DNA of 64,000 nucleotides from Paenibacillus mangrovi. Lineage in GTDB: Bacteria > Bacillota > Bacilli > Paenibacillales > Paenibacillaceae. The DNA lies in assembly GCF_022898935.1 (NCBI RefSeq), contig NZ_JALIRP010000015.1, forward strand, positions 1 through 64,000, read 5' to 3'. The translations under genes were made by a program, and so were the position numbers. The notes below the pieces were generated by a model. That model was given only the letters and a program-made list of their open reading frames with translations, was not told the DNA's origin and made no database searches. This document shows positions 8,917 through 17,537 of this stretch, one piece after another (the first letter of the stretch is position 1; each line of letters begins with the position of its first letter).

Positions 8917-9237
8917 CTAAATAGCCCGTTCTATTTGATTTTTCAACTGCTGCTTCGATTGAAAGCCGACAAAAGTCGCAACCGCACGTCCGTCTTTGAA
9001 CAGCTTCATGGTCGGTATGCTTTGAACCTGAAACAATCCAGCCAATTTTTGATTCTCGTCTACATTGACTTTCACAATCTTGATCCGGTCGCCCATTTCC
9101 TTCTGCAGCTCTTCCAGCACGGGAGCAATCATCCGGCATGGTCCGCACCATGGAGCCCAGAAGTCAACCAATACAGGCTTAACGGATTTCATAACGGAAG
9201 AGGAAAAATTGCTTTCAGAAACATTCGTGACAGCCAT
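8917..9237 (-). CDS. trxA: Thioredoxin
   Basis: This 106-residue protein is a canonical thioredoxin: FWAPWCGPCRM with the redox pair Cys31/Cys34, and the conserved cis-proline in SIPTMKLF. It reduces disulfides in the cytoplasm and could also reduce persulfides. A GGAGGTGTAAT ribosome-binding site precedes the ATG. The promoter region carries a 42-base perfect inverted repeat whose centre is a CsoR/CstR-type operator, so this copy is probably a stress-induced thioredoxin belonging with the sulfur genes rather than the housekeeping one. Confidence 0.95.
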   Translation of the reverse strand: MAVTNVSESNFSSSVMKSVKPVLVDFWAPWCGPCRMIAPVLEELQKEMGDRIKIVKVNVDENQKLAGLFQVQSIPTMKLFKDGRAVATFVGFQSKQQLKNQIERAI

Positions 9238-9265
9238 CTATTACACCTCCATGAGATTGATCATT

Positions 9266-9307
9266 CTACACCACTTTCATACCCTATGGGGTATGAAAGT
9301 GGTGTAG
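9266..9307. promoter_or_regulatory. 42-bp perfect inverted repeat with CsoR/CstR-type operator core upstream of trxA
   Basis: Two 19-base arms (9266-9284 and 9289-9307) are perfectly complementary around a 4-base centre. The core ATACCC-TATG-GGGTAT matches the ATACCC-N4-GGGTAT operator architecture of CsoR-family copper and persulfide sensors (CsoR, CstR). The same core recurs before the persulfide operon at 33090. A TTGACT at 9329-9324 (minus strand) could be the -35 element, which would put the repeat over the -10/start region. In RNA the arms would form a very stable 5'-leader hairpin. Confidence 0.8.
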
Positions 9308-9347
9308 AGACCATTCTAATAAAAGTCAATATTGATCAAACTCTTAC

Positions 9348-11099
9348 CTAAGACACAGAATCCGCAATACGGAGCTGTTGGTTGGCAAATTCCCGGTACA
9401 TCGAATGGCTGTCAATCAGTTCCTGATGCGTACCAACGCCGGTAATATGTCCTTTTTCAATGAAAAGAATCTGATCTGCATCCACGACCGTCGATAAACG
9501 GTGCGCAATGACAAGTGTCGTACGGCCTTTCATGAGATTCTGAAGCGCCTTCTGCACGAACACCTCGGATTGGCTGTCGAGGCTCGAGGTCGCTTCGTCC
9601 AGCATCAAAATCTGCGGATTACGAAGTAGAGCACGGGCAATGGATATCCGCTGGCGCTGACCTCCGGACAGTTTGATCCCACGTTCACCAACTTCGGTGT
9701 GATAGCCTTCCGGCAGCTCATCGATAAAAATATCGGCATATGCCATATGCGCCGCGCGTTCAACTTCGTCATCGTTAACCTCTCGGTCCATACCATAGCA
9801 TATATTATCACGGATTGTCCCTGCAATGATTGGGCTTTCCTGAGGAACATAGCCGATTTGTCTGCGCCAGGATTCCAACGAGAACATGCCTACCTCCTCG
9901 CCTCCGACCCGAATCATACCGCTGTCAGGTAGATAGAAACGTTCGATGATGGAAAATAATGTTGTTTTGCCTCCACCACTCGGACCTACCACCGCAGTTA
10001 CTTTCCCAGGCTCTAATGTAAAATTAATGTCATGCAGGACGGTTTCGCCCTTTTCGTATGAAAAATGAACATGCTCGAGCTGAATGGTTGGAATAGGTCC
10101 TGCCAGCGATTTTCCATCTGACACATTTTCCTGGTGGTCTTCCAAAATATTCATGATCCGTTCGGTTGCACCCACCGACTTTTGCAATTGCGTATAAAAC
10201 ATGGTGATCTGATTCATCGGCATAATAATCTGAACCAAATACAGAATAAATGCCACCAAATCTCCGGCTGAAAGTGCGCCACTGGATACTCTCATACCGC
10301 CATACCCAATAATGAGTACCATGAGTCCCATCATCACAAAAGAAATAATTGGGCCGATAAAAGCTTGAATTTTTCCTTCCCGGATTCCAAGCTTGAGCAG
10401 GCGCTCAATTGCCTTTTGGCCGACACCTGTTTCTCTTTCTTCCGCATTCGAGGCTTTGACCAGCCTGATTTCAGAAAGCACCTGATTGAGTATGGTCGTA
10501 AAGTCAGCCGTTTCGTCCTGCAGCCGGCGCGAAATCTGGAGCATGATGCGCCCCATAGGAACGAGCACCGCCGCCGTGACTGGAATCGCCGCAAGGATGA
10601 TCAGCGTCATTTTCCAATCGAGCAGAAACAAAATGACAATAGCCCCAACCATCGATATGACGCCATTAAAAAATCCTGTGACATGCTCGGCTACAAGTCC
10701 TTTCAGAACTGCCGTGTCATTGGTCATCCGGCTGATGGTATCCCCTGTACGGTGGTTGTCGTAATAGGGGACCGTCAGCTTTAGCAGCTTTTTCCAGAGT
10801 CGGTCGCGCAGCTTGGCCACAACCTCCTGTCCGAGCCGGTTCAGCAGATAGATGGATATGCCTCCAGCAATGGCGGAAACAACGAAGCTTACGACAAGCA
10901 TGACGATCTGTATTGGCTGAATGCTGCCTACGGTGAAACTGTCCACCAGCCCTTTCGTAAACAGCGGCACCACGAGACTAACCAACGTTGAGATGATACT
11001 TAGCGATACAGCTACGGATAGCATCCAGATGGAAGGCTTGGTTTGTCGGACCAGGTGGATAAACGCTTTCCAGTTCCCTTTTTGATATCTTTCTTTCAT
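9348..11099 (-). CDS. Multidrug-type ABC exporter (fused permease-ATPase, BmrA-like)
   Basis: This 583-residue half-transporter has six transmembrane helices in its first about 320 residues, then an ATPase domain with Walker A GPSGGGKTT, signature LSGGQRQRISIARALL and Walker B ILMLDEATSSLD. It should homodimerise to export lipophilic compounds, like B. subtilis BmrA. I prefer the ATG at 11099 (MKERYQKGN). A TATAAT-like hexamer lies within the longer in-frame extension up to 11201, so the upstream ATGs are doubtful, although a start at 11120 (MDRGYF) is possible. It follows bcrC and the Bce genes on the same strand and may add to antibiotic resistance. Confidence 0.92.
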   Translation of the reverse strand: MKERYQKGNWKAFIHLVRQTKPSIWMLSVAVSLSIISTLVSLVVPLFTKGLVDSFTVGSIQPIQIVMLVVSFVVSAIAGGISIYLLNRLGQEVVAKLRDRLWKKLLKLTVPYYDNHRTGDTISRMTNDTAVLKGLVAEHVTGFFNGVISMVGAIVILFLLDWKMTLIILAAIPVTAAVLVPMGRIMLQISRRLQDETADFTTILNQVLSEIRLVKASNAEERETGVGQKAIERLLKLGIREGKIQAFIGPIISFVMMGLMVLIIGYGGMRVSSGALSAGDLVAFILYLVQIIMPMNQITMFYTQLQKSVGATERIMNILEDHQENVSDGKSLAGPIPTIQLEHVHFSYEKGETVLHDINFTLEPGKVTAVVGPSGGGKTTLFSIIERFYLPDSGMIRVGGEEVGMFSLESWRRQIGYVPQESPIIAGTIRDNICYGMDREVNDDEVERAAHMAYADIFIDELPEGYHTEVGERGIKLSGGQRQRISIARALLRNPQILMLDEATSSLDSQSEVFVQKALQNLMKGRTTLVIAHRLSTVVDADQILFIEKGHITGVGTHQELIDSHSMYREFANQQLRIADSVS

Positions 11100-11241
11100 T
11101 GAAAAATAACCCCTATCCATATATTTACTTTTCAACTCTCCAAACCGATTATACATGGATTGCCTCATGGAGTCATTTCGAAAAAGACACGGATGAATCA
11201 TCCGCGCCTTTCGAATTTACAGCTAATGTACCGTATTGCAG

Positions 11242-11871
11242 TCACTTTTCCTGTGCAGTCGCTTGCTGTGTTTTTTTCGTTTGCCGCGGCCAGATTTTGA
11301 TTTCCCATTTTTCGTAAAAGCTTATACATGCACTCACCCAACCGGACAAGGCTACGGATTTCCAGAGAACCAGGTGTACAACTGAGGAAACCAATACCCC
11401 GATCAGAGCGCCAGCCACAACATCCCCTGGATAGTGCACGCCTGTCCAAACCCGTGAAAAAGCAATCAGACCCGCAAGGATCAGCCACACGATCCCCTCT
11501 TTACGGAACAGGGCAATCGAAGTTGCAAGTATAAAGGCGCCGAGCGCATGATCACTTGGGAAGGAGGCATTAGCCGCATGGTCAATCAGCTGATTCACCG
11601 TGTGTGCAGCAAAGGGTCTGTCGCGGTAAAACATTTGTCCCAGAATCCAACTAATCGCTAGTCCCAAACAAGCGGCGATGGCGGATTCCACAACCATTCT
11701 CCTGTTCTCATCACTTCTTGTAAACCAATAAACCAATAGTCCGATACAAAACAGGTAAAACGCATCTTCAGCCAAAAAAATCATCACAGAGTTTAAATAG
11801 GAAGCTGAACTTGCCCACTCATTGACTGTATGAAATAACTGATAGTCCAATTGACCGATACTCATCTTCAT
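11242..11871 (-). CDS. bcrC: PAP2-family undecaprenyl-diphosphatase (BcrC-like)
   Basis: This 209-residue membrane protein carries the three phosphatase motifs: FYRDRPF, SFPSDHA and SRVWTGVHYPGDV, with catalytic His in the second and third. BcrC enzymes dephosphorylate undecaprenyl pyrophosphate outside the membrane, recycling the wall lipid carrier and removing the target of bacitracin. The gene sits 10 bases downstream of the Bce permease on the same strand, which strongly supports a bacitracin-type or lipid-II-cycle resistance role. The C-terminal tail (KKTQQATAQEK) is charged and cytoplasmic. Confidence 0.92.
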   Translation of the reverse strand: MKMSIGQLDYQLFHTVNEWASSASYLNSVMIFLAEDAFYLFCIGLLVYWFTRSDENRRMVVESAIAACLGLAISWILGQMFYRDRPFAAHTVNQLIDHAANASFPSDHALGAFILATSIALFRKEGIVWLILAGLIAFSRVWTGVHYPGDVVAGALIGVLVSSVVHLVLWKSVALSGWVSACISFYEKWEIKIWPRQTKKTQQATAQEK

Positions 11872-11881
11872 TCCCCTTTCC

Positions 11882-13810
11882 TTACACCATCACACGCTTC
11901 AGCTTCTGGATGTACCGTGAGCTGACCAGAAGGAAATAGACAGTCTGAACAATCAAAAAAACTGCCGAAGCCATGAATACAGGTTGATTGACATCATCCA
12001 GGTCAAATCCTTCCCGTACCCGGTTCAGTACCACCAGTGTCTGAATGGCGGAAACGAATATCGGGATGAAAAAAAGTACTGCGATCTGAATCGAGGATGA
12101 TTTCCCCATCTCGGAAACTTGTAAGCCGATTTTGGACATCGAGGTGTACATTTGTTGATCCTGTCTAAGCTCGGAATGCAGCTTGAAGTACAGGAAGCTC
12201 GCCGAACAAACCGACAGCAGCGAAGCGATAAATATACCGATAAAGCTCATCATGGACACGGCCTGTTCATTGGAGCCGTACATTCCGCCGCGGGTTATCA
12301 GCATATCGGAAGGTTCCCCCTTCTTGATCCGTTCATTGTTCCACTGAATAGCTTCCATACCTAACTGATATTCCTCATCGTCTCTCTCAGGAGCGATTCC
12401 TCCGGACCAGACAGGTACCATAAAAATATACGAATAAATGATCCCATCGCTTTTCGTCTCTGGAATTTGCTTCTTCAATTGTTCATAAAGCGAACGCTCC
12501 ACGATCAGAAGATTGGTATCAGGGACCGTCGAAACTTCCTTTTCCGTCCGGATCTCCTTGATGATCTGAAGCCGGGCTTCCGGATCGTTCAACTTCACGG
12601 AGGATTGCTGCCCCCAAGCCGGGTTATTTTTGGCCTCTTTGTCCGACTGGACCAGCACAGCCTGATTGCCTTGAAGCGGTCCTGCCTCCGGTAGCCCAAG
12701 AGCTTGCGATATATGCTCATAACTATCGACAGGCATAATGGACACAACCTGTTTCCGACCGGATGCTTGTGCAACATAAGATTCGGTGGAAAAGATTTGA
12801 TATTGGATTCCTTCCTCGTTCAGTTTTTGTTTGATCGGCGCAAGCTCTGCCTGATCTTGACTTGGTTGGTTTAAGAACACCCGAATCGGATAAGGATCTT
12901 CCTGATACCTGCTCTGAGTGCGCTGATTTGTAGACATGATGAAGGCCACGGCCATGCAGCAGATCGCAGTTACCACCGTTACCATGAATAATATCCGAGC
13001 ATTATCCTTGATTTTATAGGCCATTTCTGATATCCAGATCAGGTTCGTACCGCGCCATGTCACTCTTCGGCTTTTCTTCAACAAACGGAATACGAGCACC
13101 GTAATTTGCGTGAAGAAGAAGTATGTACCGGCAATTCCCGTTACGGCAGCGATAAAGAGGCTCTTATCAAGCTCGTAGTAACCTATTGCTAGCAACAGAA
13201 TGCCAAGCAGAGAGATCAGCACGGATACCTTAGGCTCCTTCTTGGGTTTGCTTGATCCCATGAGCAGCTCCAGCACCCGATTACGGTTAATAAAAATCAA
13301 CGTAAAGGCCGAAATCACAAGGAACAGTAAGATAAAAGCACTAACGGTAAAGAGGAGCGCTTTCGTCGGAAAATACAAACCCAGTTCCTCGATGCCGATC
13401 ATCCGTGCGCTCAGCGCCAAAAACAGCTTGGACAACACCAGCCCAGCAAGTACGCCTGTCACAATCGAGAGGGTGCCGATCAGCATATTTTCAACAAATA
13501 CGAGCTTGCTCAGCTGTCCCTGCGTTGCCCCCAGAATCGTTAGAATGCCGAATTCTTTGTTCCTGGCTTTCAGAAAGGTGCCTATGGAATATAACACGAA
13601 CAAAAACGCAAAAATGTAAATCACGCACTCCATGATCTGCATGACCAGCTGTACATTCGAGCCGATCTGGGTCCGGTCAATATCCGGATGGAAAATGAAA
13701 AGAGCATACGTAAAAAACACCATTACCATGAAGCTGCTGCTCAAAAAATAAGCGAAATACGCACGGGCATTACGCTTGACGTTATTAAACGCGAACTGTC
13801 GAAAGCTCAT
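11882..13810 (-). CDS. bceB: Bce-type ABC transporter permease (FtsX domains)
   Basis: This 642-residue permease has the ten-helix BceB layout: one helix, an FtsX triplet, more helices, a large extracellular domain at about residues 300-520, and a C-terminal FtsX triplet. BceAB-type transporters free peptide antibiotics from lipid II intermediates and also signal to their partner kinase. The ATG at 13810 (MSFRQFAFNNVKRNAR) is preceded by GGGAGG 8 bases upstream. An upstream in-frame ATG at 13954 would read deep into the ATPase gene and is rejected. It overlaps the ATPase gene by 26 bases. Confidence 0.94.
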   Translation of the reverse strand: MSFRQFAFNNVKRNARAYFAYFLSSSFMVMVFFTYALFIFHPDIDRTQIGSNVQLVMQIMECVIYIFAFLFVLYSIGTFLKARNKEFGILTILGATQGQLSKLVFVENMLIGTLSIVTGVLAGLVLSKLFLALSARMIGIEELGLYFPTKALLFTVSAFILLFLVISAFTLIFINRNRVLELLMGSSKPKKEPKVSVLISLLGILLLAIGYYELDKSLFIAAVTGIAGTYFFFTQITVLVFRLLKKSRRVTWRGTNLIWISEMAYKIKDNARILFMVTVVTAICCMAVAFIMSTNQRTQSRYQEDPYPIRVFLNQPSQDQAELAPIKQKLNEEGIQYQIFSTESYVAQASGRKQVVSIMPVDSYEHISQALGLPEAGPLQGNQAVLVQSDKEAKNNPAWGQQSSVKLNDPEARLQIIKEIRTEKEVSTVPDTNLLIVERSLYEQLKKQIPETKSDGIIYSYIFMVPVWSGGIAPERDDEEYQLGMEAIQWNNERIKKGEPSDMLITRGGMYGSNEQAVSMMSFIGIFIASLLSVCSASFLYFKLHSELRQDQQMYTSMSKIGLQVSEMGKSSSIQIAVLFFIPIFVSAIQTLVVLNRVREGFDLDDVNQPVFMASAVFLIVQTVYFLLVSSRYIQKLKRVMV

Positions 13811-14558
13811 GCGTATGACCTCCCAAGTACGAAAGCATATCGATGACTTTCTGAAAAAAGGCCTGCCGGCTGTCGCCTCTGCGTATTTCGCCAGAGAGCT
13901 TTCCATCCTTGATGAACACAACGCGGTGGCAGTAGCTGGCTGCCTGCGCATCATGAGTCACGAGCATCATGGTCACTCCATCAGTCTCGTTCAGCTTCTC
14001 CATCGTTTGCATGACCGTACGAGAGGAATTCGAATCGAGCGCACCGGTGGGTTCATCTGCGAGCAGCAGCGATGGCTCGGGAATGATCGCACGGGCGATG
14101 GCCGCACGCTGCCGCTGACCGCCCGATATTTCATACACCCGTTTATTCAAGATTTCGGTTATGCCCAAGCGGTCTGCGATTTTCTCCAGCTTCGATTCCA
14201 TCGTTCTCAGGTTCTGCTTATCCAGTGTGAGCGGAAGCACGATATTCTCGGCCACAGTCAGCGTGTCCAGCAGATTGAAATCCTGAAACACGAATCCAAG
14301 TTCACGTCTGCGGAATAGTGCCAACTCCTTTTTCTTCAAGGCATGCGGGTTGCTCCCATTGATCAATACTGTTCCAGAGCTAGGCGTATCGATAGTAGAT
14401 ACCATGTTGAGCAGCGTCGTCTTGCCGCTCCCCGAAGGGCCCATGACGCCGACAAATTCTCCTTTTTGAATGGTGAGATCTATGTCGGTTAATGCCCGGG
14501 TTGCCACTTTTCCCGGATATACCTTGCTCAGACCGGTTACTTTTAAAATATCCGTCAT
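13785..14558 (-). CDS. bceA: Bce-type ABC transporter ATPase
   Basis: This 257-residue ATPase has Walker A GPSGSGKTTLLN, Q-loop FVFQDFNLLDTLTV, signature ISGGQRQRAAIARA and Walker B LLLADEPTGALD. The DEPTGALD form is typical of MacB/BceA/LolD ATPases that pair with FtsX-type permeases. An AGGAGAG ribosome-binding site precedes the ATG at 14558. The 192-base gap to the kinase gene holds a terminator-like hairpin and a long inverted repeat, so bceAB probably has its own inducible promoter. Confidence 0.95.
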   Translation of the reverse strand: MTDILKVTGLSKVYPGKVATRALTDIDLTIQKGEFVGVMGPSGSGKTTLLNMVSTIDTPSSGTVLINGSNPHALKKKELALFRRRELGFVFQDFNLLDTLTVAENIVLPLTLDKQNLRTMESKLEKIADRLGITEILNKRVYEISGGQRQRAAIARAIIPEPSLLLADEPTGALDSNSSRTVMQTMEKLNETDGVTMMLVTHDAQAASYCHRVVFIKDGKLSGEIRRGDSRQAFFQKVIDMLSYLGGHTHELSTVRV

Positions 14559-14640
14559 GAAAACTCTCCTTCCTATGATGCGTTTCTATATGTACTTCAC
14601 TTTATCGCAACGTCTCTCTGCAAACTATGGATTCTCCTTA

Positions 14641-14675
14641 CCCGAACCTTAAACATTTGTAAGGTTATGTTCGGG
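14641..14675. promoter_or_regulatory. Nested inverted repeat before bceA, candidate response-regulator site
   Basis: Two nested dyads occur here: AACCTTA-N8-TAAGGTT (14645-14666) and an outer CCCGAAC...GTTCGGG pair (14641-14647 with 14669-14675). The position 83 bases before the bceA start suits a binding site for the adjacent BceR-like regulator. A leader-RNA hairpin is the alternative. There is no T-run, so it is not a terminator. Confidence 0.5.
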
Positions 14676-14712
14676 AACTGCCGTGTTTATAAGAAGCTTC
14701 CACAACAAAGAA

Positions 14713-14731
14713 CGCTGCGTTCTCCGCAGCG
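14713..14731 (-). terminator. Hairpin after the sensor kinase gene
   Basis: A CGCTGCG...CGCAGCG stem with a 5-base loop is followed on the minus strand by an interrupted T-rich stretch. It probably partly separates the kinase transcript from bceAB. It is weak because the T-run is broken. Confidence 0.5.
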
Positions 14732-14750
14732 CTTCCCATATAACATCCAC

Positions 14751-15740
14751 TTAATATTGATGAAAGGTAAACCGCACCGTCGTCCCCTCGCCAACTACGG
14801 ACTCAATTTCTACCTGATGCCCAAGCTTGTCGCACACTTCACGTACCAGAAAAAGACCCATGCCGGTCGATTCCTGGTACTGTCGGCCCTGATTGCCTGT
14901 AAAATAAGGATCGAACACCCTTCCCAAATCTTCCTTGGCAATGCCGATCCCTTCGTCCCTGATTTCCAGCAGCGTATTCGATCCGTGCTTGTACGCCTTG
15001 AAAACGACCTTTTTTCCCATGCCTACTGAATAATTGACCGCGTTCACAATGACTTGTCCCAGAATGAACGCAAGCCATTTGGCATCGCTGATGACCAACA
15101 AATCGGATGGAATATGGATCTCCGGATATACCTCCTTCCGGATAAACCACTGGCGGTTACCCGCTACGGCTTGTTCCAAGGTATCGAGAAGCGGGATGCA
15201 TTCCACCTTGAAATCCTGCTCAAACCTGTCCAGCCTCGAGGTATAAAGCGCCATCTCCAACCCTTTTTTCAGCCTATCGACTTCCTCCTGCATGCCGTCC
15301 GTTATCTCATCATCCAGATCCAGATCCTGCAGCGTAAGCTGGATGACTGACACGGGTGTTTTCATCTGATGAACCCACCGGTTAATAAAAGCCGTATGGT
15401 GTTCCAGCCTCTGATGCGTGCTATACAGCTCATTTTTGTACAATTGGAACTGGTTCTGGAGCAGATCGCTTACGGCCTCAGCCATCGGCGATTCCCCGAG
15501 TTCGTTTAGCGATTGGTCCATTTCGCCAAGGGGCGTCTCCAGCCTTGTATACATCTTTTTTTGAGTGTTGAAACGGAAAGCCAAATACAGCAGCAGCATG
15601 ACTAGGCTAAGCAATGCTCCATAAATCACATTGGAGATCGAATGATCCTCCTCCGCAAGCCAGTACCACATGCCGACCAGTATGATTTGTCCGATATAAA
15701 AAATGATCAGCGGCAGCTGCTCTTTCAGAAAAAGTCTCAA
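14751..15740 (-). CDS. bceS: Bce-type intramembrane-sensing histidine kinase
   Basis: This 329-residue kinase has only two transmembrane helices (about residues 9-28 and 38-56) with a loop of roughly ten residues, the layout of kinases that sense through an ABC permease. The phospho-acceptor box is RWVHQMKTPVSV near residue 120. N and G boxes follow (NAVNYS, DEGIGIAKEDLGRVFDPYF, STGMGLFLVREV). Its ATG overlaps the stop of the response regulator by 4 bases, indicating translational coupling. It should phosphorylate the upstream-encoded regulator on antibiotic challenge reported by BceAB. Confidence 0.94.
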   Translation of the reverse strand: MRLFLKEQLPLIIFYIGQIILVGMWYWLAEEDHSISNVIYGALLSLVMLLLYLAFRFNTQKKMYTRLETPLGEMDQSLNELGESPMAEAVSDLLQNQFQLYKNELYSTHQRLEHHTAFINRWVHQMKTPVSVIQLTLQDLDLDDEITDGMQEEVDRLKKGLEMALYTSRLDRFEQDFKVECIPLLDTLEQAVAGNRQWFIRKEVYPEIHIPSDLLVISDAKWLAFILGQVIVNAVNYSVGMGKKVVFKAYKHGSNTLLEIRDEGIGIAKEDLGRVFDPYFTGNQGRQYQESTGMGLFLVREVCDKLGHQVEIESVVGEGTTVRFTFHQY

Positions 15741-16459
15741 GACCTTTCATTCCCTTCCAGCCGTAGCATATATCCCGCTCCCCGGACCGTCTCGATAGGC
15801 TCATCAAATCCTAGCTCCTTCAGCTTCTTCCGGATTCTTGTGATATAGACATTCAGCGTGTTGTCGTCAATGAAAAGGCGGTCTTCCCACATCAAATCGA
15901 GTAAACGTCCCCTACTCACAATCCGGTCAGCCTTTTTCATCAAGGCTTCAACCAGAACTGCTTCCTTTTGCGTAAGCTCAACACTTTGATCTTTATAGGT
16001 CAGCAGAAACCGTTCGGGATAAAGCACCAGCCCGGAGGCCATGACTGTGCGCTCTTCCGACTTTGCGGAATAAGAGCCGTAGGCACGCCGGAGATGACTG
16101 CGGATTTTGGCTACGACGACATCATAATGAAAAGGCTTGGTTATGTAGTCATCCGCTCCATTTTCAAGAGCCATCACCTGATCCATCTCGCTTTCCCTTG
16201 CGGATATAAATAGGATCGGACAGGTCGACAGCGCACGGATTTGGCGGCACCAATAAAAACCATCGAACATCGGCAAGTTTACGTCCAGTAGTACCAGTTG
16301 CGGCTGCATCTCTCTAAATTCGTCCATCACGCGGCTGAAATCAACAACGGTCGAAGCCTTAAAACCATATTTCTCGATGTGTGATTTCAGTAAGGCCGCG
16401 ATCTTCATATCGTCTTCAATGATAAGTATGTTTACCTGATCCAGCAATCTCATCTCCAT
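15737..16459 (-). CDS. bceR: OmpR-family response regulator (BceR-like)
   Basis: This roughly 240-residue regulator has a receiver domain with acidic pocket IEDD, phospho-acceptor LLDVNLPMFDG, switch LFISARES and TKPF lysine. A winged-helix DNA-binding domain ends in IDDNTLNVYITRIRKKL and VRGAGYML. GGGAG lies 6 bases before the ATG at 16459, favouring it over a TTG at 16465 and an ATG at 16453. It begins 2 bases after the LysR stop codon, so the LysR gene and this two-component pair share a transcript. Likely target: the inverted repeat before bceA. Confidence 0.93.
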   Translation of the reverse strand: MEMRLLDQVNILIIEDDMKIAALLKSHIEKYGFKASTVVDFSRVMDEFREMQPQLVLLDVNLPMFDGFYWCRQIRALSTCPILFISARESEMDQVMALENGADDYITKPFHYDVVVAKIRSHLRRAYGSYSAKSEERTVMASGLVLYPERFLLTYKDQSVELTQKEAVLVEALMKKADRIVSRGRLLDLMWEDRLFIDDNTLNVYITRIRKKLKELGFDEPIETVRGAGYMLRLEGNERS

Positions 16460-16461
16460 TC

Positions 16462-17385
16462 TCAACTCCCAGTTCCGGTATCCGGCTCCCTGAATTCAGT
16501 TTGGTATTTAGGCTGCCAGCCGGTCAGCCATTTTTGGGCGGTGCGGATCAGCTTCTCTGTAGCCGGAGTGCTGATTTTGGCCGTGTTCAAAGCGATACCC
16601 AAAGACCGGAAGCTCTTATCCTCAAGTTCCAAAGCAACGATCTTGTTGGTTCTTCCCTGCAAAATCATTTCAGGCAATATGCTAATGCCAAGCCCATTCT
16701 CAACCATAGCGATTATCGCATAGTCGTCCGCAGCCTGAAAAGGGACAGGCGGTTTGATTTTCCCCTTCCGCAGCACCCGCCGCACGTCATAATCGCTGCC
16801 ATCCTTCGGCATGATAAAAGGTTCATCCGCGATCTCGCTATAACGGACCACAGACTGACCAGCAAGTGGGTGATCCGGCGGCATGATGCATAACATCCGG
16901 TCATTCCTTAGGGGAATGATATGAAAAGAGTCCATGGTTGGCAGGGAAACAAAACCAAAGTCAATTTCTCCTTTGAGAAGCCACTCTTCAATTTCATGAT
17001 AATCCCCTTCAAACAGCCTCACTTCGATATTCGGGTGCTGGCTCAGGAACTGTCTGATCATGCCCGGGAGCCACTGGACCGAAATACTGGTGAAGGTGCC
17101 GATTCGGATGGTCCCCACCTCAAGCCCATTAATTAGAGCGACTTCTTGTTTTAGCTGCTCCTGCACCATCAGCATATCCTGAATATATTTCAGCACCCGT
17201 TCCCCGTTATATGTTAGCTTCACTCCGGAGCGGCTCCGGCTTAGGAGCGAAAAGCCAAACTCGGACTCCAGGCTGAGTATGGCATGACTGACACCGGACT
17301 GCGTTAGACCCAAAATCTCTGCTGCTTTCGTTAAGCTACCCTGCTCAACAACCTTCTGCAGAACCTCATATTTGATCAAGCTCAT
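16462..17385 (-). CDS. LysR-family transcriptional regulator
   Basis: This 307-residue protein has an N-terminal winged HTH (AAEILGLTQSGVSHAILSLESEFGFSLLSRSR) and a LysR substrate-binding domain from about residue 90, ending with the SILPEM segment typical of the family. It is divergent from the EamA exporter and the shared region holds paired dyads, the standard layout for a LysR protein controlling its neighbour. Unusually, its stop codon lies 2 bases before the response-regulator start, so it also heads the Bce sensor operon. Ligand unknown. Confidence 0.93.
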   Translation of the reverse strand: MSLIKYEVLQKVVEQGSLTKAAEILGLTQSGVSHAILSLESEFGFSLLSRSRSGVKLTYNGERVLKYIQDMLMVQEQLKQEVALINGLEVGTIRIGTFTSISVQWLPGMIRQFLSQHPNIEVRLFEGDYHEIEEWLLKGEIDFGFVSLPTMDSFHIIPLRNDRMLCIMPPDHPLAGQSVVRYSEIADEPFIMPKDGSDYDVRRVLRKGKIKPPVPFQAADDYAIIAMVENGLGISILPEMILQGRTNKIVALELEDKSFRSLGIALNTAKISTPATEKLIRTAQKWLTGWQPKYQTEFREPDTGTGS

Positions 17386-17423
17386 GCCTCACACGCTCCA
17401 CTCACCCATTGAAGAAATATTTA

Positions 17424-17457
17424 CATGAATTTTGTTCATGTTTACGATTATAAACAT
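17424..17457. promoter_or_regulatory. Paired dyads between LysR and EamA genes
   Basis: CATGAA-N5-TTCATG (17424-17440) abuts ATGTTTA-N6-TAAACAT (17438-17457). The second fits the T-N11-A rule for LysR boxes. Two adjacent sites in a divergent intergenic region are the classical recognition and activation sites of LysR regulators. Binding is inferred. Confidence 0.65.
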
Positions 17458-17537
17458 TCAATTTTCTTATTTTAAAATACCACTTATACTAATTCAGGCA
17501 CAAGATGAAACTGATATAAAGGCTGGAGCATAATCAA

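Noticed and set aside
11099..11201. N-terminal extension of the ABC exporter
   Set aside because: The extension contains a TATAAT-like hexamer and lacks family similarity; the protein aligns from MKERYQKGN onward.
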